DNA from: Capsicum annuum
Taxonomy: Eukaryota; Streptophyta; Magnoliopsida; Solanales; Solanaceae
Length of the DNA stretch: 64,000 bases
NCBI RefSeq assembly: GCF_002878395.1
Contig: NW_025860098.1
Location: forward strand, 12,272 to 76,271
Direction: 5' to 3'
Shown: positions 23,066 to 30,420 of the stretch, piece by piece
How the letters are laid out: each line of letters starts with the position of its first letter
Numbering within the stretch: position 1 is the stretch's first letter
The notes under the pieces: generated by a model
The model's database searches: none
Seen by the model: only the letters and a program-made list of their open reading frames with translations
What the model was told of the DNA's origin: nothing
Position numbers and translations under genes: made by a program

Positions 23066-23257
23066 TATTTAATTGTTAATAGATCATGTTGGTATGTATA
23101 TTCTAGACTATCTATTGTTGATTCTAAATTTGATATTTCTTATTTTTGTGCATTTATTGAGTTTTTACTAACTCCGACAATTATGTTATTTGCTTTAATT
23201 CTTTATATTTTTGTACTTTATTCATCTAAATTCAGTTTTATCAAATAAGTCAGTCAT
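23066..23257 (-). pseudogene. EPRV-minus remnants of small ORFs 1 and 2
   Basis: ORF1 (ATG 23257) retains only 11 codons before an ATGA junction with ORF2 (ATG 23225), against 85 codons in the plus copy. ORF2 keeps its first and last thirds (MNKVQKYKELK; a tail matching YQHELFTIK) with a central deletion that brings in an early stop. The stop/start chaining survives although the ORFs do not. Confidence 0.7.
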
Positions 23258-23310
23258 AATTAATAAATTAATCAAATAAATTCAAATGTATGCTACTTTC
23301 GTAACTTTAA

Positions 23311-23530
23311 ACATAATAGGCTTTGATAACAATTGTAGGAGGGTGCAAATAACTTGTGTGGTAAAATAGATCTATTATAAATACAATGGATCTATTTTTA
23401 TTTGTGCGTGGATATTTCCTAACTTCTCTAAATATTTTTATTTTTATTTTGAGTTTATTTATGTTAATTTTATAGATATTCATATCTTGATGGTGATTAT
23501 ATGATAATTGGTTAAATGCTTTAGTATAGT
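23311..23530 (-). repeat. EPRV-minus terminal direct repeat, 5' copy
   Basis: Partner of 14821-15049, with small indels such as loss of part of the G-run at 15005-15012. Past 23530 the sequence no longer matches what precedes the repeat in the viral circle (15050 onward), which places the virus/host junction here. Confidence 0.86.
23319..23331 (-). other. EPRV primer-binding site, mutated 5' copy
   Basis: Reads TTGTTATCAAAGCC on the minus strand. Two substitutions relative to the copy at 14829 weaken tRNA pairing. It lies 8490 bp from its partner. Confidence 0.85.
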
Positions 23531-23803
23531 GGTATACTAGTGTTAATTGGTAGTGTTTAGGACTTTTTACAAATATATTTGTCCTTCGGGCTCCATATAC
23601 TAAAACTACCCCATTCTTATTCATATTGTTAAAACCTTCCCGCCTTTCTCCCAACTAAAAACTGCCATCTTGATTCTTGCCTTCTTAACTAAAATTCATT
23701 CCTAAATTTTTTCTCTATATAATCTTATTATTTTAGAACCTTCCCCCTCTCTTGATTTGTCCTCTTGTTACAAAAAAATTCATTCCTAAAAATTTCTTTC
23801 AAC
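23531..23803 (+). promoter_or_regulatory. Spacer upstream region with TATA-like box
   Basis: Non-viral sequence between the EPRV-minus edge and a small ORF. CTCTATATAATC at about 23716-23727 would place a TATA box 80 bp before the ATG at 23804. A short duplicated phrase (AATTCATTCCTAAA at about 23694 and 23779) sits in the presumed 5' UTR. Promoter function is a guess from position. Confidence 0.35.
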
Positions 23804-24136
23804 ATGCTTGCTGAAGAAATTGCACGAGAGGAGTGGAAGCTTCATTTATACAAAATGGAGGAACGAAAACTTAAAGGAACTGAGATAAGCCTTATTAATC
23901 ATCCCCAACCATTGGCCTTTTGGCAGAGCACAACGTCTACGGATGAGCAACTTCAAAAAGTGAGAACAACTCTAAGGGAATACAGGACATTGATTCAAGA
24001 AAGTGAAAACAGGCTTGCGGAATTGCGACGTAGAAACATTTTTGGGTATTTTTTACAAAATCTTCTTGTTCTTTTAAGTTTGTTTTGGGTTAATTGTGTA
24101 GTTTCTTGCATTTGTGTTCGATGTTGTAGAAATTGA
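23804..24136 (+). CDS. Small protein of unknown family, coiled coil plus hydrophobic tail (110 aa)
   Basis: The ATG at 23804 in context CAACATGC starts a 110-codon frame (MLAEEIAREEWKLHLYKMEE). Residues 1-80 are charged and probably helical, with an Arg/Glu-rich end (ESENRLAELRRRN). Residues 82-105 are hydrophobic (FGYFLQNLLVLLSLFW) and end in a Cys-rich tip (CICVRCC), compatible with a tail anchor and lipid modification. Base composition is clearly less AT-rich than the viral ORFs on either side. Alternatives are a host gene fragment, a spliced-exon piece, or an unrecognised viral or transposon ORF. Confidence 0.5.
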   Translation: MLAEEIAREEWKLHLYKMEERKLKGTEISLINHPQPLAFWQSTTSTDEQLQKVRTTLREYRTLIQESENRLAELRRRNIFGYFLQNLLVLLSLFWVNCVVSCICVRCCRN

Positions 24137-24522
24137 TATTTTCTTAGTTCAGTTAATATCTTGGTTGGTAATAACTTATTGTGTTTGTAATGAACTCTTT
24201 TATTCATTATGTTGATTATTTCATTGGAAAGGAGAATGAAAAAAGTTCATTTTTTGAATTTTATTGGATTTGGTTAAGTGGGTGGTGTCCAAAAATCTTT
24301 TATCATCTACATTGATCGTCGATTGTACTAAAGAAAAGATAGTTTGGGTTAATTTTGTAGTTTCTTGTTTTTGTGTTCGATGACTGTTGTACCAATTGAT
24401 ATCTTCTTAGTTCCATTAAATTCTTGGTTGGTAATAAAAAAATTAAACTTTGAATTTTATTATGTTTGCAATCAACTCTTTTATTCATTTGGTTGATTAT
24501 TTTATTGGAAGGGAGAATTAGA
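24083..24522 (+). repeat. Two-copy direct repeat in the spacer
   Basis: The segment starting TTTGGGTTAATTGTGTAG (24083) recurs at 24341 with about 80% similarity, including GTGTTCGATG, TCTTGGTTGGTAATAA and CTCTTTTATTCAT...GTTGATTATTT. The offset is about 258 bp. The first copy overlaps the 3' end of the small ORF, so the second looks like a duplicated 3' region without the coding part. Confidence 0.75.
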
Positions 24523-24592
24523 GTTATAGAATTAGAATTAGATTTAAAGTTAAAAAAAAAAAAAAATTACCTACGAAAATATTAAATTAATT

Positions 24593-24850
24593 ATGCGAAG
24601 ACCATTTAAAAATAGAGAAGCTTTTAGAAAAATTAAAAAATCATTAATTAGTAATTATTCAGAATATATAAGTCTAAATAAAACAAAAGAAAATCCACAA
24701 AAACTAGCCTATTTAATTACATTAATATCTAGTATTGAATCAAAATTAATAACACATTTAAAATCTAGAAGAATGAAATATATACCGCCTAATTATAATA
24801 AAATTAGATTTAGATATCCACCAAGATATTATAAATATAATTTAAAATGA
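24593..24850 (+). CDS. EPRV-plus ORF1, basic protein, 85 aa
   Basis: Starts MRRPFKNREAF and is strongly basic, with a Tyr/Pro/Arg-rich end (RFRYPPRYYKYN). Its stop TGA overlaps the next start in ATGA. An ORF of this kind upstream of the coat protein is reduced to 11 codons in the minus copy. Function unknown. A basic protein of this size could bind nucleic acid. Sequence before about 24540 is no longer viral, so the primer site and leader of this copy are missing. Confidence 0.65.
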   Translation: MRRPFKNREAFRKIKKSLISNYSEYISLNKTKENPQKLAYLITLISSIESKLITHLKSRRMKYIPPNYNKIRFRYPPRYYKYNLK

Positions 24851-25059
24851 ATAAAATACAACAATATAAAGAATTAAAACAAATTATTTCTGAAAAACGT
24901 AAAGAATTAAAAATAAGAATAGAAAGACTAAATTATAATATATTTGCCGGAGTAAGTAAAAATTCAATAAATACACAAAAAGATGAAATATCAAAATTAG
25001 AATCACAAATAGATAGCTTAGAATATATATATCAACATGAACTATTCACAATAAAATGA
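24847..25059 (+). CDS. EPRV-plus ORF2, coiled-coil protein, 70 aa
   Basis: Overlaps ORF1 and ORF3 by ATGA at both ends, so reinitiation from one ORF to the next is likely. Sequence begins MNKIQQYKELKQIISEKRK. Heptads of Ile/Leu with many Lys/Glu predict two helices around a short loop (NIFAGVSKN). Size, coiled coil and position recall virion-associated proteins of other caulimovirids, but this is analogy only. Confidence 0.7.
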   Translation: MNKIQQYKELKQIISEKRKELKIRIERLNYNIFAGVSKNSINTQKDEISKLESQIDSLEYIYQHELFTIK

Positions 25060-26831
25060 ACAAAGAAGAATTTATAATAGATGAAAAAATATATGAAAAT
25101 TACGAAGGATCAAAAATAAAAATAGTATTTTCTAATCTAGGACGAAGATATAAGAAAATAGGTGAACATTTATATCTAATGTTAGAAAAAGAAGAATTAA
25201 AATTAGAAGATAAATTAACAGCAATGGTAAGAATAGAAAAAGAAAATGAAGAGATAGATAGGAAAAAAGAAATAGAAAAAATAAAACAACAAACTACGGA
25301 AGAAATACGAAAAATAGAAGAAACCAAAAATAGTAGAATTGCTGAATTAGAAAAAGAATTACAAATGTTAAAAGAACTGTATGAACAAAGACAGAAAGAA
25401 AAAGAAGAAAAAGATAGAGAACAAAAATTACTAAATGAGATAAATCAATTTAAGGAAAAATTAGAAATAAAAAATGAAGAGTTAGAAATAAATAATATAG
25501 ATGTTGAAGAAACAGATAATTATGAGTCCGAAGATAGTGAAACATACACAGAAATATTAACAAATACAAAAAATTTAGAAATTAATGAAGAACAAAATAT
25601 TAATGAGGAAAACTTAGAAAATACCCAAACAGAAATAAATACTCTTGATAAAAAAGAAAATGAAAATATAATACCTAAAACAACAGAAATAAGGAAACCT
25701 ATATATTATAAGAATAAGTTTAAAAAATATAATGAATATGATAAATGGATACCAAAACAAATAATAAATAAAAATTATAACTTTTTAGATCTAGACTGTG
25801 TAATAGATACAGAAAAAACAATACAATTATGGACAGGATATATGACAAAACAATTATTAGATAATAATATAAATATAACAGATGCACCGGAATATATAGA
25901 AAAAACATTAATAGGATCAGTAAAACTATGGTTTGCAAATCTAACCGAAAATAGCAAAAAAGTATTAAGAACTAATAAACCTATAGAAGGAACATCATCG
26001 ATAACAACTAAACTAACACCTATAGAACTATTAAAAAAATATGAAACAGCTATAAAAGATGAATTTGGTAGTACGACAACAATCGAAGAAGAACAAAATG
26101 AAGAAAAAGATACAAATAGAAATTTAATGTTAAAATTAGCAATATGTAATATGTGCTATATAGATGAATATACTTGCGCATTTAAAGAATATTATTACAA
26201 AGGAGCATATAGTATAGAAGAAAGTAAAGAAATAAGAAAATTATATTTTAATAAATTACCCGAACCATTTAGTTCAAAAATAATAAAAAGTTGGGAAGAA
26301 GCAAAAATAGTAGATACGTTAGGAGCAAGAATAAAATATTTACAACAATGGTATAGAAACTTATGTGAAAAGTATAGAGAAGAATTAAAAATGGAAAAAA
26401 CATTAATAAGAAATTTAGCTTGTTGCAAAAATAAAATAGCACCCCAATTTGGATGCGAAGAAAGATATTATAAGAAAAGAAAAAGACATAAGAAGTATAA
26501 GAAATATAAAAAATCAAAATATAAATATAAAAAACCAAGAAAAAGATACTATGTAAAAAATTATAAACATAAAAGACCATATAGAAAAAAGAAATCTATA
26601 AAAGAATGTACTTGTTATAATTGTGGAAAGTTAGGACATTTAGCTAGAGATTGTAAATTACCTAAAAATCCAAAAAATAAACAAATATCAGAAATAAAAA
26701 TAGAAAATATCGAATACATGCAGATAGATTATATAGATTATGAATTAGAAAGTGAAGATAGTATATATGAAATTTCAGAAAATGAAACAGATAATGAACT
26801 AGATAGCGAAATAGATGAATCAAATGACTGA
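25056..26831 (+). CDS. EPRV-plus coat protein, intact 591 aa
   Basis: A single open frame that would form the virion shell and bind genome nucleic acid. Order of parts: a coiled-coil region at residues 45-155, an acidic low-complexity stretch to about 210, the capsid core at about 215-465, a Lys/Arg/Tyr-rich tract at 473-515, a zinc knuckle CX2CX4HX4C (C520, C523, H528, C533), and an acidic tail. This layout is typical of caulimovirid coat proteins. It overlaps the movement protein ORF by 17 nt. The decayed minus-strand copy is collinear. No internal stop or frameshift is seen, which is striking for an integrated virus. Confidence 0.88.
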   Translation: MNKEEFIIDEKIYENYEGSKIKIVFSNLGRRYKKIGEHLYLMLEKEELKLEDKLTAMVRIEKENEEIDRKKEIEKIKQQTTEEIRKIEETKNSRIAELEKELQMLKELYEQRQKEKEEKDREQKLLNEINQFKEKLEIKNEELEINNIDVEETDNYESEDSETYTEILTNTKNLEINEEQNINEENLENTQTEINTLDKKENENIIPKTTEIRKPIYYKNKFKKYNEYDKWIPKQIINKNYNFLDLDCVIDTEKTIQLWTGYMTKQLLDNNINITDAPEYIEKTLIGSVKLWFANLTENSKKVLRTNKPIEGTSSITTKLTPIELLKKYETAIKDEFGSTTTIEEEQNEEKDTNRNLMLKLAICNMCYIDEYTCAFKEYYYKGAYSIEESKEIRKLYFNKLPEPFSSKIIKSWEEAKIVDTLGARIKYLQQWYRNLCEKYREELKMEKTLIRNLACCKNKIAPQFGCEERYYKKRKRHKKYKKYKKSKYKYKKPRKRYYVKNYKHKRPYRKKKSIKECTCYNCGKLGHLARDCKLPKNPKNKQISEIKIENIEYMQIDYIDYELESEDSIYEISENETDNELDSEIDESND

Positions 26832-27450
26832 AGAAGATATAAAAATAATAACAAAGGAAGAATATTTAAATGATGAAGGAACGGAACAAAAAATAATATT
26901 TGACAGTAATATATTTGATGAAATAAAAGGAAAAGAATTAGATTTAAGTGTAGACAAAATATTTAAAATACCAACAATAAAAAATATTTTTACTAGGAAA
27001 AAGGATGAATATTACGTAGTATGCCAAAAAGAACATGTAATAGATTGCAGATATGCAAAAGGGAAAGCTAGTATACCACTAGTAACAAAAAGAATAATTA
27101 ATAAAGAAATAAATGATATAAAAAGTAAAGGAGATCCAATAAAATATGTACACCTTGGAGGTACAGAGATATTAATAAAAGCATGTTTTAGAGAAGGAAT
27201 AGATACACCAATAGAATTATATTTAGCAGACGATAGAATTATAAAACCCATAGAAAAAAGCATAATAACTGCCGTAAAAGGAAATCTAATATACCAAAAA
27301 TTTAAGTTTATAATAAGTGCAAATTATTCAGTAGCAGTAACAGATAGGAATATAGATAAATCACTAGTATTATATTGGAAAATATCAGGAATAGAGTTAA
27401 CCCCAGGAAGTAAAATATTTACAGCAAAATGTAAAATCTATATGTATTAA
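26815..27450 (+). CDS. EPRV-plus movement protein, 30K type, cut short by a frameshift
   Basis: 211 codons from an ATG inside the coat-protein tail. The 30K-superfamily core includes GGTEILIKACFREG and ELYLADDRIIKP with the conserved Asp near residues 139-140, then a beta-rich stretch ending WKISGIELTPGSK. The frame ends at TAA 27448-27450. The frame in phase with the downstream pepsin-like domain is open from about 27434, and the minus copy has one more A in the run at 27433-27436, so this stop comes from a one-base loss. The full protein probably continued to 28055. Confidence 0.84.
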   Translation: MNQMTEEDIKIITKEEYLNDEGTEQKIIFDSNIFDEIKGKELDLSVDKIFKIPTIKNIFTRKKDEYYVVCQKEHVIDCRYAKGKASIPLVTKRIINKEINDIKSKGDPIKYVHLGGTEILIKACFREGIDTPIELYLADDRIIKPIEKSIITAVKGNLIYQKFKFIISANYSVAVTDRNIDKSLVLYWKISGIELTPGSKIFTAKCKIYMY

Positions 27451-28055
27451 CAACAAAACATAAAATAACAGGAAAAAATAAGATTAACAAAATACAAATA
27501 GAAAGCCCATTTGAACAAATAGTAAAAACAATAGATTATAATGATTATACCTATAGAGACATAGATACAGAAGAAAATTTAGAAATAGTAAATGATAGAT
27601 TAAGTACAACGAAAAGAATAGCTAATGAAAAGCCAGAGTCATCAAGCTCATCAAAAAGAACAAGTTATGAAACAAACTCAATAAGTAATTTAAACCAATA
27701 TTACATAACAGGAAAAATAAATGAAAAAGAATATCTAATACTTTTGAATACAGGACAAGAAGAAAATTATATAGCAAAATATTTAGTAAAAAATGAAGAA
27801 ATAAAAACCGATAATAATATATGCCCAGATTTACCAAGAAGTTTAATAAATAATAAAAATCTAGCAGAAAAAGAAATAATATTAGGAGTTAGAAAAATAA
27901 AAATAGAATTCGAAGTAAAGGAAGAAATGCAAAAAGCAGATATAATATTAGGAATAAAATGGTTGGAACAAGTAAAACCATATAATATAGAACATACACA
28001 ATTAACCTTAACATATAACCAAGAAAAGTTATTCTTAAAAAGAGCATTAACATGA
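27434..28055 (+). pseudogene. EPRV-plus C-terminal part of the movement ORF, pepsin-like domain with NTG
   Basis: Open without a stop from 27434 to the TGA at 28053-28055, but out of phase with the movement protein by one base. First comes a charged linker and a Ser-rich patch (PESSSSSKR). Then follows a domain laid out like a retropepsin: LILLNTGQEEN (NTG at 27747-27755) and later IILGIKWLEQV. The catalytic Asp is Asn in both viral copies, so it was probably non-catalytic in the virus itself. It lies directly before the true protease ORF, giving two pepsin-like domains in a row. Confidence 0.65.
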
Positions 28056-28056
28056 A

Positions 28057-28512
28057 ATGAAGATACATGTATTAATGAAGATAGTAGTAGAAGGATATTA
28101 CAGTAGATATTATACGCCTATGATAGATACAGGAGCAGAAGCTAATTTATGTAGATATAATTGCTTACCAGAAAGCAAATGGGATAAACTAAAAACACCA
28201 ATAATAGTTAAAGGATTTAATAATGAAGGAAGCTTAATTACTTATAAAGCTAGGAATGTAAAAATACAAGTATGGGATAAGATATTAACAATAGAAGAAA
28301 TTTATAACTATGAATTAACATCGAAAGATATACTTTTAGGAATGCCATTTTTAGATAAATTATACCCACATATAATAACTAAAACAGACTGGTGGTTTAC
28401 AACACCATGCAAACAAAAAGTAAGAGCAAAAAGAGTTAATAATAAAATAAGAAAGAAAACCGATTGGATAAAAGGAAGTGAAAAAATTACACAAAAGTTA
28501 GAAATGGTCTAA
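28057..28512 (+). pseudogene. EPRV-plus pol ORF, protease part only
   Basis: Starts with an ATG 1 nt after the preceding stop. The retropepsin active site MIDTGAEANLC is intact (about 28119-28151), followed by the second-strand motif DILLGMPFLDKL. This protease would cut the viral polyproteins. The frame ends at residue 151 with TAA exactly at the fusion to a gypsy LTR, so RT and RNase H are missing. In the minus copy the collinear sequence continues into RT. Confidence 0.82.
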
Positions 28513-28744
28513 ATGAGGTATGAAAAATCTGAAACTCATCCGAGAACCCCTATTGACATTCCTGTTCATGAATTAACTCAAATATTGATATTTAATAGAC
28601 GTAAAGGTCATGAAACTCGATTGTCAACTTGAAAAGGCCAAATTAAAACTAAGTCTAGATACTTAGCTAAAATATTCTAAGTCTGGGACACTTTGACAAG
28701 CATTAATGGACTGAATTAAGCTTAGAGTTTTATGGGATCTTACA
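28512..28744 (-). repeat. E4 3' LTR remnant
   Basis: Only the last 233 bp (plus coordinates) remain. They match 7425-7609 of the E2 LTR (ACTCATC...GAACCCCTATTGACATTCC, GACAAGCATTAATGGACTG) with a 50-bp insertion near 28595-28640. Ends GATCTTACA at 28744, next to the polypurine tract CCAAGGGGGAGATAT (minus strand, 28745-28759). Confidence 0.88.
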
Positions 28745-29176
28745 ATATCTCCCCCTTGGAAATAGTCATCCACGAATGAGACTGGCTAAGAGGAAAGAAC
28801 TGATAACTGAAAGTGAATATTAGACATGCATACCTGATGCATGATTTCATGATGGAAGCTACTGATATACTGGGTTATCACACTAAACATACACATCTGA
28901 TAGATTAGTACATGATTGAGTTATTTCGTGAATTCATGACTCGAGTTTCTGATGAACTGAGTTTCTCATAATCAGAATGCATATCTGATGAATGACTACA
29001 TGACTGAACTGACTCATGAACATCTGACTGAGTATAAAATAGTAAATGATTCCAAGTTTATAATAGAAATCTGAACATGAAACTGAATAAGCTTAAGGAA
29101 AATTATTACTTGGAGCTGGATTTGAGTTTGCGGAGAAGAGGTGAGGATACTTGGTCCGCATTTCTGCTTCTTCTTC

Positions 29177-30420
29177 CTAAGTAGCTCCCTCAATGAACTG
29201 ATTCCTCCAAAGAACTTTGACTAGAGGAACTTCTTTGTTTCTTATTCTATAAATCTGATAGTTAAGAATTTTGATTGCAATTTCCTCGTAAGATAGATTG
29301 TTCTGAATATGTATGCCCTTTATAGGGACTACAACTGTTCGGTAACCTATGGACTTCTTAATAAAGGAGACATGGAATACTGGATGCACTGAGGCTAGAT
29401 CTGAAGGCAATTCTAGCTTATAAGATACTTTGTCGAAGCAACTAAGAATTTTGAAGGGACCGACATATCGAGGACTAAGCTTTCCCTTCTTTCTGAACCT
29501 CTTCACTCCCTTCATGGGAGAAATTTTCAAATATACTCAATCACCAATCTTGAACTTAAGTTCCTTTTTGTACACATCTGCATACGATTTCTAATGGCTC
29601 TGAGCTGTCTTGAGCCTTTCCCTAATCAACTGGACTTTTTTCAAAGTGTTGAACACTAAGTTAGGCCCTACAGCTGCGACCTCACCGACTTAGAACTAAC
29701 CGATTTGAGATCTGTATCTCCTACCAAAGAGATCTTCAAATGGAGCCATCTTAATACTGGAATGATAGCTGTTGTTGTATGCATACTCAATCAAGGGCAA
29801 GTGGTCATCCCAACTTTCGTTGAAATTGACTGCATACGCTCACAGCTTATCTTCTAAAGTCTGAATGGTCCTTTTTGCTTGACCATCTGTCTAAGGATGA
29901 AAGGTTGTACAGAGATGAACTCGGGTACCAAGAGCCTTTTGGAATGCTTTTCAGAAATAAAAGGTGAATTGGGTACCTTTATTTGAGATAATAGATAACA
30001 GAACACCGTGTAATCTGACCAACTCCTTGATATAGATTTTGGCATAATCCGCGGCTAAAAAGAGGCATGAACTAGAAAGAAATAATCTAATTTGGTCATC
30101 CTTTCTATAATGACCCAAACTAAATCATGCTGATGACGAGTAGGAGGTAAACTCGTCACAAAGTCTATGTTCACTTCTTTCCACTTCTAGGTGGGAATAC
30201 CTACTGACATGTAGAGCACATATCCAGAAACTCTGTAATATCTCACTTTATCCCACTCTACTAATAGATCTCTCATAAATCGCTGTACATCGTAGTGGCC
30301 CCTGGTTGAATAAAGTAATGAACACCATGCGCTTCTACAAGAATCCGTTGCCTAAAGTCATCTACACTTGTCACACACAGACGACCCTAAAAGTATAGTA
30401 CATTACCCCCCCGGGAGAAA
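29177..30420 (-). pseudogene. E4 integrase with chromodomain
   Basis: The open piece 29530-29177 (117 codons) holds the GPY module ([15 protein letters not shown]), [18 protein letters not shown] and the chromodomain start with [14 protein letters not shown]. The catalytic core is spread over 29560-30190 in broken frames. The zinc-binding domain is at about 30200-30420. Stops are frequent, for example near 29695 and 29890. Confidence 0.82.

Larger units (their letters stand above)
14821..23530 (-). mobile_element. EPRV-minus: genome-length endogenous pararetrovirus
   Basis: On the minus strand this holds a complete caulimovirid set in order: direct repeat with primer site, small ORF remnants, coat protein, movement protein, protease, RT/RNase H, transactivator-position ORF, promoter-like region, leader with small ORFs, and the direct repeat with primer site again. 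The distance between the two primer sites is 8490 bp, within the family's 7-10 kb. Coat protein lies before movement protein, as in Cavemovirus/Solendovirus. Scattered stops, indels and a lost protease active site make it defective. Placement in a Solendovirus-like group is inference. Confidence 0.85.
24540..28512 (+). mobile_element. EPRV-plus: partial pararetrovirus in inverted orientation
   Basis: Collinear with 19620-23257 on the opposite strand, with which it forms an inverted repeat separated by about 1.3-1.6 kb. It covers ORF1, ORF2, coat protein, movement protein and protease. Its left edge lies between 24520 and 24593 (shared phrase TTTAAAGTTA near 24543). Its right edge is a junction with a minus-strand gypsy LTR at 28505-28512, where TCTAAA is common to both partners. 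Confidence 0.85.

Noticed and set aside
14821..23530. Reading the two 220-bp repeats as LTRs of a short-LTR retrotransposon.
   Set aside because: The primer site and the bases after it (CCTATTATG) are present beside both repeats; a 3' LTR would be followed by host DNA. The internal genes are a caulimovirid coat protein and 30K movement protein, and there is no integrase.
23765..23803. Extending the spacer ORF upstream to 23765.
   Set aside because: That start would be TTG; the first ATG in frame is 23804 and has a better plant initiation context.
25100..27263. Minus-strand ORFs opposite the intact coat and movement proteins.
   Set aside because: Phe/Ile/Ser-rich antisense frames produced by the A-rich coding strand; no domain or start context supports them.
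30360..30420. The CCCCCCCGGG run as a regulatory or origin-like element.
   Set aside because: It falls in broken integrase zinc-domain sequence, where relatives have ACCATCTCCCCC, so it is a local substitution.
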